From: Pseudomonas sp. G2-4
GTDB lineage: Bacteria > Pseudomonadota > Gammaproteobacteria > Pseudomonadales > Pseudomonadaceae
Length of the DNA stretch: 64,000 bases
Direction: 5' to 3'
NCBI RefSeq assembly: GCF_030064125.1
Contig: NZ_CP125957.1
Location: 5,016,501-5,080,500 of the forward strand
The notes under the pieces were generated by a model, which worked only from the letters and a program-made list of their open reading frames with translations, made no database searches and was not told where the DNA came from. Shown one piece after another: positions 53,627 through 64,000 of this stretch (position 1 is its first letter; the number at the start of each line of letters is the position of its first letter). The translations under genes and the position numbers were made by a program.

Positions 53627-54295
53627 TTACCTCTTGCGCAATACATAAACTCGCCACATGGCATAGAGCGGTAGAAAATCCAGTCGTTCCTGAATGCTAA
53701 ACCCGGCCTGCCGAAACTCCTCTTCTACTGTAGCGACCGGTAACACAAATCGATTCTGATAGTTTCTTTGCGCACGAGTTCGCTCCTGACGCTTGCGTTT
53801 CCAAGCTTTGAAATTGCCGTCGACCCACAATGAAACGATCACGCTGTCACGACTGACACGCTCGAACTCCCTCAGAATCGCCAGTCGATGCGCGGGCTCA
53901 CCGATGTGGTGCAGCAGGCGCATACAAAAAATGTTGTCGACGGCGTTATCAGGCAAGGCGATGTCGAACGCAGAAGTGTGCAAGGGTTGTACCCGTTCCA
54001 CGACATCGCTCGGTTGAGCCTCAACTGCAGTCTTGATCATGGCCTCGGAATTGTCGGCGCCGATGATCACCCGGTTGGGTTTTTCGGCCAACAAGGGCCA
54101 AAAGCGCCCGGCGCCACACGGCAGGTCCAGTACCAAGCCTGGGTCGCCTACAAGCGCTAATGCCCGACGGGCCAGTTGTTGATCTCGCTGGTTGGAAAAG
54201 CGGCGACTCAAGCTGCTTCGATGCTTATGAAAGTATCTTTTGGCGTGCTTTTCGTCGTACTTTGCGGAGAAATCGAGCTTGATGGGATCGGGCAT
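53627..54295 (-). CDS. Class I SAM-dependent methyltransferase
   Basis: A 222-residue protein with the Rossmann SAM-binding motif VLDLPCGAGRFWPLL (motif I), IIGADNSEAMI and VDNIFCMRLLHHIGEPAHRLAILREFERV. The substrate is unknown. The gene sits between colS and the InaA-type kinase, with 4 bp to the latter. In other pseudomonads the same trio accompanies colRS, so a role in LPS or envelope modification is reasonable but inferred. Confidence 0.88.
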   Translation of the reverse strand: MPDPIKLDFSAKYDEKHAKRYFHKHRSSLSRRFSNQRDQQLARRALALVGDPGLVLDLPCGAGRFWPLLAEKPNRVIIGADNSEAMIKTAVEAQPSDVVERVQPLHTSAFDIALPDNAVDNIFCMRLLHHIGEPAHRLAILREFERVSRDSVIVSLWVDGNFKAWKRKRQERTRAQRNYQNRFVLPVATVEEEFRQAGFSIQERLDFLPLYAMWRVYVLRKR

Positions 54296-54421
54296 TGATG
54301 GGCGCCTCCATGACTGGGATAGCCCACCTTATGAATTGCCGTGTCAGTGTCAGGTCATCCCTCTGTGAAAACTTTGTTATGTAAACGGCCCAATGTTTAC
54401 AAGATTTTTCTGACAGAGAGA

Positions 54422-55699
54422 TCAGGTCTGCGGATTCAGTTCCACCTCGAAATGGCACCCGCTGGGTTCCATCGTGCTGAGGCGCACCGTCCAGCCCTGG
54501 TTCTCGCAAATCCGTTGCACCAGTGACAGCCCCAACCCAAGCCCCTCGCCACGCTTTTCGTTGCCGCGTACGAACGGCTCGAACATCGCCTCGCGCTTCT
54601 CCTCCGGGATGCCCACACCGCTGTCCTCGACCACGAATCCGGTGGCGGTCAACGAGAGGCGGATGAATCCCTGGTCGGTGTAGTGCAAGGCATTGCGCAG
54701 TAGGTTGCCCATGACGGCGGTCAGGAACGTGGCGTTATACAGGGTGTCGACGGTTTGGCCCGGCTCGAAGATCAGCGTCAGGCCTTTGGATTCGATTGGG
54801 CCACGCCACACCCCCAGGAGGTTTTCAGCCACCGGGGCAAGCGCCAGCCGAGGCGCCATGCCGTTGTCTTCACGCTGGGCCCTGGCGAGCATCAAGAAGG
54901 TTTGCACCAACTCGCGCATCTCTTCGCTGGCCCGGTTGATGCGCTCGACCTGCATGCGGCCACGCTGATCCAGGGCCGGGTTTTCCAGCAGCAGCTCACA
55001 GGAGCTGGCCAGGATCATCAACGGTGTACGCAACTCATGGCTCACGTCGCTGGTAAACAACCGCTCACGCGTCAAGGCCTGGCGCAGCCGCCCCAGTGTG
55101 GCGTCGAACGCCACGGCCAGCTCACCCACTTCATCGGCGGCATAATCCGGGGCAAGCGGCGGAGCGAGCCCGAGTAGCTGGTCGCGATGGCGTACTTGCT
55201 GAGCCAGGCGAACCACGGGCGCCATCACCCGGCGTGCCAGGACCCAGCCCAGGAATACCGCCAGCGCCAGACTGAGCACGAAGCCCACCAGCACTACGGC
55301 GAACAGCACCCGTTCGCGCTCTTCAAAGTCGCTCTGGTCTTGCAGCAGCACGTAGTGTCGACCGTCGACGACTTCGACCATGGCGTGATACGACAACTGT
55401 TCGCGAAACACCTCGTGGAAGCCGCGATCCAGATGGCGCAGGTCCTTGGGCAGCTCGAAGTCACCGGGACCGCCACTGAAGTAAAACAACTGGTCGGGTT
55501 CCGGACGATGGCTCCAGTCAGAGACGCTGTCCATCAACAACAGACGTTGCAGGTCGCCCCCAAGCCCGGCGGAAATCAGTTTTTCTTCCACCAGATGGAC
55601 CGTCGCCACGATGCCCATGGCAAATGCCCCCGCCACCAACGCGCTCATCAGCGCGAAAGCGATAATGATCCGCTGGGCAAGGCTCTGCTTAAACTCCAT
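54422..55699 (-). CDS. colS: ColS sensor histidine kinase
   Basis: A 425-residue kinase with membrane helices at about 10-30 and 130-152, a ~95-residue periplasmic sensor with several Glu and Asp residues, and HAMP. The His box is SDVSHELRTPLMILASSCELL, and the ATPase boxes are NLLRNALHY, VVEDSGVGIP and GEGLGLGLSLVQ. ColS responds to excess zinc, iron and related metals and signals to ColR for envelope maintenance. Its start overlaps the end of colR by 11 bp. Identity rests on sequence type plus the neighbouring methyltransferase and InaA genes. Confidence 0.86.
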   Translation of the reverse strand: MEFKQSLAQRIIIAFALMSALVAGAFAMGIVATVHLVEEKLISAGLGGDLQRLLLMDSVSDWSHRPEPDQLFYFSGGPGDFELPKDLRHLDRGFHEVFREQLSYHAMVEVVDGRHYVLLQDQSDFEERERVLFAVVLVGFVLSLALAVFLGWVLARRVMAPVVRLAQQVRHRDQLLGLAPPLAPDYAADEVGELAVAFDATLGRLRQALTRERLFTSDVSHELRTPLMILASSCELLLENPALDQRGRMQVERINRASEEMRELVQTFLMLARAQREDNGMAPRLALAPVAENLLGVWRGPIESKGLTLIFEPGQTVDTLYNATFLTAVMGNLLRNALHYTDQGFIRLSLTATGFVVEDSGVGIPEEKREAMFEPFVRGNEKRGEGLGLGLSLVQRICENQGWTVRLSTMEPSGCHFEVELNPQT

Positions 55700-56372
55700 C
55701 TCGGCCCTCGGCCAGGCGATAACCCACGCCGTGCACGGTGTGCAGCAGTGGCTTGTCGAACGGTTTGTCGATCACTTGGCGCAGTTGATGGACGTGGCTG
55801 CGCAGACTGTCGCTGTCCGGGCAATCGTCGCCCCACAGCGCCTCTTCGAGGATTTCCCGGCGCAACACGTGGGGGCTTTTCTGCATCAATACCGCCAGCA
55901 GTTTCAGGCCTACGGGGTTGAGCTTGAGCAGCTTGCCTTCACGGGTGACTTCCAGGGTGTCGAGGTCGTAACTCAGGTCGCCCACCTGCAAGGCGCGACG
56001 GCCACCGCCCTGGGCACGACGCATGACGGCCTCGATCCGCGCCGCCAGTTCCGACAGGGCAAAGGGTTTGATCAAGTAATCATCGGCCCCGGACTTGAAG
56101 CCCTGCAGACGATCGTCCAACTGATCCCGCGCGGTCAGCATGATCACCGGCGTATCGCGCCGGGCGTCCTCACGCAGGCGCTTGCACAAGGTGTAGCCAT
56201 CGATGCCCGGCAGCATGATGTCGAGCACGATCAAGTCGTAGTGTTCGGTAGCGGCCAGATGCAAACCCGACAAGCCGTCCTGGGCACAATCGACGGTGTA
56301 GCCCTTGAGCCCCAGGTAATCGGCCAGGTTGGCCAGGATGTCGCGGTTGTCTTCAACCAACAGAATTCGCAT
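55689..56372 (-). CDS. colR: ColR response regulator
   Basis: A 227-residue OmpR-type regulator: receiver domain (RILLVEDNRDILANLADYL, Asp in LIVLDIMLPGIDGY, Lys in DDYLIKPFA) and winged-helix output (DSDSLRSHVHQLRQVID...LLHTVHGVGYRLA). The ATG at 56372 is chosen because GAGGAG lies 7 bp before it; the ATG at 56378 abuts that site. It is transcribed with colS and divergent from a PAP2 phosphatase gene that has a ColR-like site upstream. Confidence 0.87.
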   Translation of the reverse strand: MRILLVEDNRDILANLADYLGLKGYTVDCAQDGLSGLHLAATEHYDLIVLDIMLPGIDGYTLCKRLREDARRDTPVIMLTARDQLDDRLQGFKSGADDYLIKPFALSELAARIEAVMRRAQGGGRRALQVGDLSYDLDTLEVTREGKLLKLNPVGLKLLAVLMQKSPHVLRREILEEALWGDDCPDSDSLRSHVHQLRQVIDKPFDKPLLHTVHGVGYRLAEGRDGV

Positions 56373-56515
56373 GGGCATCTCCTCTGCGCACGTGGACAGT
56401 CGTCGTGGCCCGCGCAGCTTAAGGCCAAGTGTGGCCCACGGCTAGAGTTGTATCTGCTCATGTCGTGACAAGCAGCTGGAACAAACCCACGTGAAGCCCG
56501 GCAGGCATTGACGAG

Positions 56516-56523
56516 TTTTTCAC
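56516..56523 (+). promoter_or_regulatory. Candidate ColR-binding site upstream of the PAP2 gene
   Basis: TTGACGAGTTTTTCAC (56508-56523) ends in the TTTTCAC core I know from ColR target promoters, preceded by a TTnAC element with one extra spacer base. It lies about 85-100 bp before the PAP2 start, in the divergent colR/PAP2 gap. Confidence 0.4.
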
Positions 56524-56607
56524 CCAGCATTCACGCCTCTCCAACGCAGTACAGACCAGACTTGCGCGCAATCCCCTGCTTACGAAACCCCCACCAAAGG
56601 TACTGTC

Positions 56608-57351
56608 ATGGTTTCCACCGCCATCCGCCCTGCCTCCAGACCGCTGAATTTGCGGATCGCCCTGGGTCTGCCCGTCGTTGTCGCGGTCGTCCTGGTGCTG
56701 TTGGAACTGACCACACTGGACATGGACCTGGCCAAGCTGTTTTACAACTCGGCCGCCGGGGAATTCATGGGCCGGCACAGTTTTATTCTGGAGGACATCC
56801 TGCATGACCGAGCCAAAGAGGTGGTCATCGTATTTTCCTTGCTGGCGGTGCTCGGGTTTATCGGCACGTTTTTCATCGCCCGACTCAAGCCATTCAAACG
56901 GGAACTGGGTTGCCTGGTGCTGTCCCTCGCACTGGCGACGTCCTTCGTCACGCCGATGAAAGCGGTGACGGCCGTGCAATGCCCGTGGAGCCTGAAGGAG
57001 TTTGGCGGCAAGGAAACCTACAGTGAACTGCTGAGCCCGCGCCCGGCCACCGACAAACCTGGCCGCTGCTGGCCCGGCGGTCACGCTGCCACCGGGTTCA
57101 CGCTGTTTGCGCTGTTCTTTGTGCTGCGCGACCGCCGCCCACGCCTGGCGCGCCGGGCCCTGATCTTCGCCTTCGGCCTGGGAACCGTGTTCTCCGTGGG
57201 CCGGATGATGCAGGGGGCGCACTTCTTTTCCCACAATGTATGGACGGCAGTGTTCTGTTGGCTGATCTGCCTGGGGTGTTACTACTACATCTTGTACCGA
57301 CCGGCCGCCACGGCTGATCGCATAGCGCTGAGCCAGCCCGCCAACGCCTGA
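56608..57351 (+). CDS. PAP2-family membrane phosphatase
   Basis: A 247-residue inner-membrane protein with about six helices and the three PAP2 motifs in modified form: KAVTAVQCPW, WPGGHAATGF (instead of PSGH) and GRMMQGAHFFSHNVW. Such enzymes remove or transfer phosphate on lipid A, undecaprenyl or phosphatidyl lipids. Divergence from colR and the ColR-like box suggest that it is a ColR target involved in envelope remodelling. The exact lipid is unknown. The start MVSTAIRPASRP is the first ATG in frame. Confidence 0.83.
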   Translation: MVSTAIRPASRPLNLRIALGLPVVVAVVLVLLELTTLDMDLAKLFYNSAAGEFMGRHSFILEDILHDRAKEVVIVFSLLAVLGFIGTFFIARLKPFKRELGCLVLSLALATSFVTPMKAVTAVQCPWSLKEFGGKETYSELLSPRPATDKPGRCWPGGHAATGFTLFALFFVLRDRRPRLARRALIFAFGLGTVFSVGRMMQGAHFFSHNVWTAVFCWLICLGCYYYILYRPAATADRIALSQPANA

Positions 57352-57362
57352 ACATGATTTAA

Positions 57363-57452
57363 ATGTGGGAGAGAGCTTGCTCGCGATTACGGTGTGTCAG
57401 TTCATGTACCCGGCTCTGACCCACCGCTATCGCGAGCAAGCTCGCTCCCACT
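57363..57452. repeat. REP type B inverted pair (REPIN)
   Basis: Left copy GTGGGAGAGAGCTTGCTCGC (one change) and an inverse right copy, between the PAP2 gene and the groEL terminator. Confidence 0.83.
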
Positions 57453-57488
57453 GGGGGAATTGGCGCCGTGTCATGAATCCAAGGCATT

Positions 57489-57523
57489 AAAAAACCCCGC
57501 CTGCTTGCGCAGACGGGGTTTTT
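57489..57523 (-). terminator. Terminator of groESL
   Basis: A-run, CCCCGCCTGC and its complement GCAGACGGGG (one mismatch), T-run; on the minus strand it follows the groEL stop by about 20 bp. Confidence 0.9.
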
Positions 57524-57544
57524 CGCTACAGGGGTAAGGCTGGC

Positions 57545-59200
<1,656 letters not shown>

Positions 59201-59238
59201 TTAAATACTTTGTAGTCGCGGGAAAATGAACGGGAAAA

Positions 59239-59532
59239 TCAGCCTTCGACAACAGCGAGGATTTCGCTCTCGCCGATTACCAGCAGGTCTTCGCCATCGA
59301 CTTTCACAGTGTTGCTACCGGAGTAAGGGCCGAATACAACCTTGTCACCCACTTTCACGGACAGCGCACGTACTTCACCGTTTTCCAGTGCTTTGCCTGG
59401 GCCTACAGCGAGGACTTCACCCTGGTTTGGCTTCTCGGCAGCCGAACCTGGCAGGACGATACCGCCAGCGGTTTTCTTTTCTTCTTCGCTGCGACGGACG
59501 ACGACGCGGTCATGCAGAGGACGAAGCTTCAT
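59239..59532 (-). CDS. groES: Co-chaperonin GroES
   Basis: A 97-residue co-chaperonin: [29 protein letters not shown] with the mobile loop, and [32 protein letters not shown]. It caps GroEL. It is the first gene of the operon. A heat-shock-type promoter can be read about 140-170 bp upstream. Confidence 0.98.
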   Translation of the reverse strand: MKLRPLHDRVVVRRSEEEKKTAGGIVLPGSAAEKPNQGEVLAVGPGKALENGEVRALSVKVGDKVVFGPYSGSNTVKVDGEDLLVIGESEILAVVEG

Positions 59533-59674
59533 TGTCGATCTCTCCTAATTGTGGTTTTCATCGGCCGGTGTAGTCCCGGCGGGTTTAACGAATCCGGCTG
59601 TGCCGGGTGCGGTTCGTCAAGCGAACCGCGGAAGTCTGTCCAGTGTTGCCACCGGAAACCTTGCGGTGACCCAT

Positions 59675-59702
59675 ACATAAGGGCGTACAAGCCGATTACA
59701 AG
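59675..59702 (-). promoter_or_regulatory. Candidate RpoH (heat-shock) promoter of groESL
   Basis: On the minus strand CTTGTAA (59702-59696), a 13-base spacer and CCTTATGT (59682-59675) resemble the sigma-32 pattern CTTGAA-N13/14-CCCCATNT. Transcription would start about 130 bp before groES. Confidence 0.45.
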
Positions 59703-59744
59703 GGCTGGGTGTGAAATTTTTTACTTCTCGGAGCCAAAAACGAA

Positions 59745-59766
59745 CACGGCACCTTAAGGTGCCGTG
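59745..59766. terminator. 22-bp palindromic terminator of fxsA
   Basis: CACGGCACCTT and AAGGTGCCGTG form a perfect palindrome. On the minus strand it is followed by a T-rich stretch (complement of CCAAAAACG). It is 10 bp after the fxsA stop. Confidence 0.75.
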
Positions 59767-59776
59767 CCGCTGGTTT

Positions 59777-60253
59777 TTACTTAGGGTCGCGATGTTCGAA
59801 TTCGCCTTCGATCACGTTGGGCTCGCGGCCCAGGGGTTCTCGCGGAGGCGGTCCGCCACGGGGCTGCAGGTCATCGGCGAAGGCCCGCTGGCGCATCGCC
59901 TGCTCTTCGGCGCGCTGGCGCATTTTATTGGCCAGCAACCGACGGGTGAATGGCAACAGCATGACCAAGCCCAGCACGTCGCTGATAAAACCAGGCAGGA
60001 TCAGCAGACCGCCCCCCAGGGCCAGCATCAGGCCTTCGAGCATGGTCTGGGCAGGCAGCTCGCCACGGTTCAGGCTTTCACGGGCACGCAATGCCGTGGC
60101 GAGGCCGGCAATGCGCAGCACGAACACGCCGAGCATCGTGCCGAGAATGACCAGCAGCAGCGCCGGGAAAAACCCGATCGCACCGCTGACCTTGACGAAT
60201 ACGAACAGCTCCAACACCGGGAACAGCAGAAAGAGCAACAAAAAAGGGCGCAT
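59777..60253 (-). CDS. fxsA: FxsA-family membrane protein
   Basis: A 158-residue inner-membrane protein with helices at about 3-22, 26-47 and 80-105 and a polar, Pro/Arg-rich tail. The family signature LLFPVLELFVFVKVSGAIGF and GLMLALGGGLLILPGFISDVLGL is clear. In E. coli FxsA suppresses exclusion of phage T7 by F plasmid PifA. Its housekeeping role is unknown. The ATG at 60253 (MRPFLLLFLLFP) is preferred to 60268. It stands just upstream of groES, as in other pseudomonads. Confidence 0.9.
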   Translation of the reverse strand: MRPFLLLFLLFPVLELFVFVKVSGAIGFFPALLLVILGTMLGVFVLRIAGLATALRARESLNRGELPAQTMLEGLMLALGGGLLILPGFISDVLGLVMLLPFTRRLLANKMRQRAEEQAMRQRAFADDLQPRGGPPPREPLGREPNVIEGEFEHRDPK

Positions 60254-60319
60254 CAAATGGTTCCTCAACGCAAGAATGCCTTGCTATGAAACCCTAAATG
60301 ACGTCGTCCTTTCGTGAAT

Positions 60320-61051
60320 TCAAGCGTTGGCCTCTGCATTTTTTGGCCATTGCTCGGCGTGAGCCAGATAAACCAGGGCTTCGCGCACTTGTGTCGGCGT
60401 GTTGCAAGGCTCTTGAAACGCCAGCCAATGCAGGCCCTGGCCAATACGCAGGTGCATGCCTTCGCTGTCGATCCCCACCAATTGTGCCGGTTCGGTTTTC
60501 GGCAGGCCGGCCAGTTCCACATAGTGGGCGATGGCCTTGGCGTGATCGCTGTTCATGTGCTCGATCATGCTCGCCTCAGTCTTGCCGGCGAAGGGGTTGG
60601 CCAGGGTGATCTGGTCGATCCAATGAATGGCGCCAAAACCGCCGATGTAGCGATGGCGCACTGGATTGAGCACCCAGAAATCAAAATCATGGGCCTTGTG
60701 ATAGTTCTGCGAGTCAGGGAAGTAGCGGTAATAACGCTCAGCGGCGGCGTCGATGGCGGCGCGGTCTTCCAGTTTCCGGGCCTCGGCCAGATACGTCAGG
60801 CGCCCGACTGCCTGCACGTCTTCAGCACCTCGCTCGCCCACGAGCATCGAGCACTTGGGGTCTTTTTGCAGGTTGTGGGTGTGCTGAGCAATGCGACTGA
60901 TCAAGATCAATGGCCGGCCCTGCTCATCCAGGCAATAAGGCACCACGGAGCCGAACGGGAAACCGGGCATGGACTTGGAATGGGTGGAGAGCATTCCACG
61001 GTATTCCTTGAGCAGTAATTCTCGGGCATGCTTGGCAGCTTCAACGCTCAA
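60320..61051 (-). CDS. HugZ-type heme-utilization/PNPOx-fold protein
   Basis: A 243-residue protein with an N-terminal split-barrel flavin-type domain (ELLLKEYRGMLSTHSKSMPGFPFGSVVPYCLDEQGRPLIL) and a C-terminal DUF2470-type domain (MIEHMNSDHAKAIAHYVELAG). Relatives include HugZ, which degrades heme, and pyridoxamine-oxidase-like proteins. It could have a role in heme or redox metabolism. It is cytoplasmic and monocistronic, divergent from the SDR gene. Confidence 0.85.
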   Translation of the reverse strand: MSVEAAKHARELLLKEYRGMLSTHSKSMPGFPFGSVVPYCLDEQGRPLILISRIAQHTHNLQKDPKCSMLVGERGAEDVQAVGRLTYLAEARKLEDRAAIDAAAERYYRYFPDSQNYHKAHDFDFWVLNPVRHRYIGGFGAIHWIDQITLANPFAGKTEASMIEHMNSDHAKAIAHYVELAGLPKTEPAQLVGIDSEGMHLRIGQGLHWLAFQEPCNTPTQVREALVYLAHAEQWPKNAEANA

Positions 61052-61211
61052 TTTATGACTCCTTTGATGAAAGCCGTTTTAAAAACGGTCAGGCAGCTGG
61101 GCTATGTTCCAGTGCGCCGTCGGGCAGCTCTCGTGCGACCGGGCTATGGCGGCGCAGATCGAGAGGCCTTCAAAAGGACATCCTTCACCGCTCTGCCATC
61201 GGGACATGAGA

Positions 61212-61970
61212 ATGCAACTCACCGACAAAGTAATCATTATCACCGGCGGTTGCCAGGGTCTGGGCCGCTCCATGGCCGAGTATTTTGCGGATAAGGGCGC
61301 AAAGCTGGCCTTGGTCGATCTCAACCAGGAAAAACTCGATCAAACGGTTGCTGCGTGCGTGGCCAAGGGTGTCGAGGCCCGGGCTTACCTGTGCAATGTG
61401 GCCAATGAAGAACAGGTGAGCGACATGGTCGCTCGGGTGGCCGAGGATTTCGGCGCGATCCATGGTTTGATCAACAACGCCGGGATTTTGCGCGACGGCT
61501 TGCTGCTCAAGGTCAAGGACGGCGAAATGACCAAGATGAGCCTGGCCCAGTGGCAGGCGGTGATCGACGTCAATCTGACCGGTGTATTCCTGTGCACCCG
61601 TGAGGTGGCGGCAAAAATGGTCGAGCTGAAGAACAGCGGCGCGATCATCAATATTTCGTCGATCTCCCGCGCCGGCAACGTCGGCCAGACCAACTATTCG
61701 GCCGCCAAGGCCGGCGTGGCGGCCGCTACCGTCACCTGGGCCAAGGAACTGGCGCGCTATGGCATCCGTGTCGCCGGCATCGCCCCGGGTTTCATCGAAA
61801 CCGAGATGACCTTGGGCATGAAGCCTGAAGCCCTGGAAAAAATGACCTCGGGGATTCCACTCAAACGCATGGGCAAACCCGAGGAGATTGCGCACTCGGC
61901 CGCGTACATCTTCGAGAACGACTATTACACCGGTCGGATCCTGGAGATGGATGGCGGGTTGCGGATCTAA
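61212..61970 (+). CDS. Short-chain dehydrogenase/reductase (FabG-like)
   Basis: A 252-residue classical SDR: nucleotide motif [12 protein letters not shown] near residue 13, NNAGILRDG, catalytic Ser in [23 protein letters not shown] with Y and K, and a C-terminal MDGGLRI end. It resembles 3-oxoacyl-ACP reductases but is not in a fatty-acid operon. The ATG at 61212 ([13 protein letters not shown]) is preferred because it matches the P. aeruginosa homologue as I recall it; an ATG at 61206 is also possible. Confidence 0.88.
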   Translation: MQLTDKVIIITGGCQGLGRSMAEYFADKGAKLALVDLNQEKLDQTVAACVAKGVEARAYLCNVANEEQVSDMVARVAEDFGAIHGLINNAGILRDGLLLKVKDGEMTKMSLAQWQAVIDVNLTGVFLCTREVAAKMVELKNSGAIINISSISRAGNVGQTNYSAAKAGVAAATVTWAKELARYGIRVAGIAPGFIETEMTLGMKPEALEKMTSGIPLKRMGKPEEIAHSAAYIFENDYYTGRILEMDGGLRI

Positions 61971-61988
61971 AAAACACCGCATAACCCA

Positions 61989-62076
61989 TGTGGGAGCGAG
62001 CTTGCTCGCGATGGCGTCAGTTCAGTCAGCCTGATGTGACTGATACCCCGCGATCGCGAGCAAGCTCGCTCCCACA
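61989..62076. repeat. REP type B inverted pair (REPIN)
   Basis: Direct copy at 61989 and inverse copy ending 62076, exactly between the convergent SDR and apbC genes. Confidence 0.85.
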
Positions 62077-62096
62077 GTGGATCGCGTTTCAACCTA

Positions 62097-63191
62097 TCAA
62101 TCGTCGCTGACGGTGATGTTCGGCATCATCGGTGACGCTGCCTCTTGCAACACAATCCGCGCGCCCACGTGACGGGCCAGTTCCTGATAGACCATGGCGA
62201 TCTGGCTGTCCGGCTCGGCGATGACCGTGGGCTTGCCACCGTCGGCCTGCTCGCGGATGACCATCGACAGCGGCAGCGACGCCAGCAACTCGACGCCGTA
62301 CTGGGTCGCCAGTTTTTCCCCGCCGCCTTCGCCGAACAGGTGCTCGGCATGTCCGCAGTTCGAGCAGATGTGCACGGCCATGTTTTCCACCACACCGAGC
62401 ACCGGAATGTTCACCTTGCGGAACATTTCCACGCCCTTGCGTGCGTCCAACAGGGCCAGGTCCTGGGGCGTGGTAACGATCACCGCGCCGGCCACCGGGA
62501 CTTTCTGCGCCAGGGTCAGTTGGATATCGCCGGTGCCCGGCGGCATGTCGATCACCAGATAATCCAGGTCGCCCCACGCAGTTTGCGTCACCAGTTGCAG
62601 CAAGGCGCCGGAAACCATCGGGCCGCGCCAGACCATCGGCGTGTTGTCGTCGGTGAGGAAGGCCATGGACATGACTTCCACCCCATGGGATTGGATGGGC
62701 ACGAACCACTTCTGGTCCTTGATCTGCGGCCGGGTACCCTCGGCAACGCCGAACATGATCCCCTGGCTTGGACCGTAGATGTCCGCATCGAGAATCCCGA
62801 CCTTCGCCCCTTCACGGGCCAGGGCCAGGGCCAGGTTGGCGGCGGTGGTGGACTTGCCCACCCCGCCCTTGCCCGAGGCCACGGCGATGACGTTCTTGAC
62901 GTTCGCCAGCCCCGGCACCTGTGCCTGGGCCTTGTGGGCGGCGATCACGCTGGTGATCTCGACCTTGGCGCCCGCCACACCGTCCAGGGACTCGATGGCC
63001 ATCTGGAGCATCTGCGCCCAACCGCTCTTGAACAGATCGGCGGCATAGCCAATTTCCAGCTGGACGCTGACACGATCGCCCTGGATGTCGATGGCGCGCA
63101 CGCACCCGGCGCTGACCGGGTCCTGGTTCAGATAGGGGTCGGTGTACTGGCGAAGGACGGCTTCCACCGCTGCGCGATTGACGGCGCTCAT
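62097..63191 (-). CDS. apbC: Iron-sulfur cluster carrier ATPase ApbC/Mrp
   Basis: A 364-residue P-loop protein. The N-terminal DUF59 domain (AAVEAVLRQYTDPYLNQDPVSAGCVRAI) is followed by the deviant Walker A motif SGKGGVGKSTTAANLALAL, then DIYGPSQGIMFG and the cluster-binding CSNCG near residue 280. It assembles or transfers Fe-S clusters. The frame opens far upstream, but the ATG at 63191 (MSAVNRAAVEAVL) gives the correct start. It is divergent from metG, as in many proteobacteria. Confidence 0.93.
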   Translation of the reverse strand: MSAVNRAAVEAVLRQYTDPYLNQDPVSAGCVRAIDIQGDRVSVQLEIGYAADLFKSGWAQMLQMAIESLDGVAGAKVEITSVIAAHKAQAQVPGLANVKNVIAVASGKGGVGKSTTAANLALALAREGAKVGILDADIYGPSQGIMFGVAEGTRPQIKDQKWFVPIQSHGVEVMSMAFLTDDNTPMVWRGPMVSGALLQLVTQTAWGDLDYLVIDMPPGTGDIQLTLAQKVPVAGAVIVTTPQDLALLDARKGVEMFRKVNIPVLGVVENMAVHICSNCGHAEHLFGEGGGEKLATQYGVELLASLPLSMVIREQADGGKPTVIAEPDSQIAMVYQELARHVGARIVLQEAASPMMPNITVSDD

Positions 63192-63250
63192 GGGCAACTC
63201 CGATAGCAAGACTTGAAAACAGGCCGCTATCCTACGCCGAGCCTGCTTCT

Positions 63251-63365
63251 GTGGCGAGGGAGCTTGCTCCTGCTGGTGGCGAAGCCGCCCCCGACCGGTC
63301 ACCCCGAACCTCATGGCCTCATTGCGACTGCTGCGCAGTCGAGCGGGAGCAAGCTCCCTCGCCAC
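63251..63365. repeat. REP type A inverted pair (REPIN)
   Basis: Direct copy from 63251 (GAGCTTGCTCCTGC, one change) and inverse copy ending 63365, in the gap between divergent apbC and metG. The metG promoter must lie between about 63365 and 63460. Confidence 0.82.
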
Positions 63366-63464
63366 AGAAGCTCTGCCAGCATCCGGAAACAGGCTCACAG
63401 GGTGAAAAAAAGCCGCCAGCGCTTTATAGTGGCCGACCTCCGTTTCATCAAGTAGCCGAGCCCC

Positions 63465-64000
63465 ATGTCCGAGCCACGCAAGATCCTCGTCACCAGCGCC
63501 CTGCCCTATGCCAATGGTTCGATTCACCTCGGCCATATGCTGGAGTACATCCAGACCGATATGTGGACGCGCTTCCAGAAACATCGCGGCAACCAATGCA
63601 TTTATGTCTGCGCCGACGACGCCCACGGTTCGGCCATCATGCTGCGTGCGGAAAAGGAAGGCATCACCCCGGAACAGCTGATCGCCAACGTCCAGGCTGA
63701 ACACAGCGCCGACTTTGCCGATTTCCTGGTGGACTTCGACAACTTCCACTCCACCCACTCCGTAGAAAACCGTGAGCTGTCGAGCCAGATCTACCTGAAG
63801 CTGCGTGACGCCGGGCACATTGCCACCCGTTCGGTCACCCAGTACTTCGACCCGGAAAAGAACATGTTCCTGGCCGACCGCTTCATCAAGGGCACCTGCC
63901 CGAAGTGCGGCACCGAAGACCAGTACGGCGACAATTGCGAAAAATGCGGCGCCACCTACGCACCGACCGACCTGAAAGACCCGAAATCGGCGATTTCCGG
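63465..64000 (+). CDS. metG: Methionyl-tRNA synthetase (5' part, cut by window edge)
   Basis: The first 178 residues of a class I synthetase: [27 protein letters not shown] with the HLGH form of the HIGH motif, and the start of the zinc-binding insertion with two CxxC pairs (CPKCG...CEKCG). It charges tRNA-Met with methionine. The remaining part, with the KMSKS motif, lies beyond the right edge. The ATG at 63465 gives [14 protein letters not shown]. Confidence 0.97.
   Translation, partial: MSEPRKILVTSALPYANGSIHLGHMLEYIQTDMWTRFQKHRGNQCIYVCADDAHGSAIMLRAEKEGITPEQLIANVQAEHSADFADFLVDFDNFHSTHSVENRELSSQIYLKLRDAGHIATRSVTQYFDPEKNMFLADRFIKGTCPKCGTEDQYGDNCEKCGATYAPTDLKDPKSAIS

Overview
The window is a chromosomal piece of a Pseudomonas, most likely of the P. 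fluorescens group. Three things point there. The proteins recognised (ArgR/Aot, class Ia NrdB, ColRS, the MexVW-like pump, HugZ, GroESL) have Pseudomonas-type sequence and order. Coding DNA is GC-rich. Intergenic regions carry two families of short palindromic REP elements typical of fluorescent pseudomonads. I see no rRNA, tRNA, prophage, CRISPR array or insertion sequence.

Layout. 1-4093 (minus): arginine/basic amino acid ABC importer aotJ-aotQ-aotM-aotP and the start of argR. 4921-6876 (minus): acs. 7273-7747: two small secreted proteins, one built of tandem repeats. 8446-9693: nrdB, with a candidate NrdR box upstream and no adjacent nrdA. 10124-15594: an accessory-looking block with a LysE exporter, a quinone-oxidoreductase-like enzyme, a LysR regulator and, divergent from it, a membrane desaturase plus two proteins resembling the small (B12-binding) and large subunits of glutamate (methylaspartate) mutase. 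15884-17964: three uncharacterised genes. 18023-25964: TauE/SafE permease, AraC, XRE, metallo-beta-lactamase/TetR pair with a clear operator, LysR/glutamine-amidotransferase pair, glpQ, a PepSY protein. 26040-32807: chemoreceptor, ZntB, small proteins, MFS transporter, arfB, aromatic amino acid permease. 33554-34749: a 45-residue acidic peptide gene followed by an M29-aminopeptidase-like gene. 34958-39861 (minus): PHP phosphoesterase, YciO-type protein, scpA, scpB, rluB. 39949-44186: yciB, yciI, a coiled-coil membrane protein and a CpxR/Spy/CpxA-type envelope-stress set. 44475-52439: iron-associated di-heme/imelysin/DUF1513 genes followed by a MexVW-like RND pump. 52682-56372 (minus): ColRS two-component system with a methyltransferase and an InaA-type kinase, and a PAP2 phosphatase divergent from colR. 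57545-63191: groEL-groES, fxsA, hugZ, an SDR, apbC/mrp. 63465-end: metG, cut by the window edge.

Most of the window is core metabolism and envelope maintenance. The two most unusual pieces are the mutase/desaturase block, which looks like a small pathway making and possibly exporting a modified amino acid, and the peptide/M29 pair, which looks like a minimal ribosomal-peptide locus. Both functional readings are inference. REP elements fall into type A (core GTGGCGAGGGAGCTTGCTCC) and type B (core GTGGGAGCGAGCTTGCTCGC). Paired copies are always same-type and inverted.
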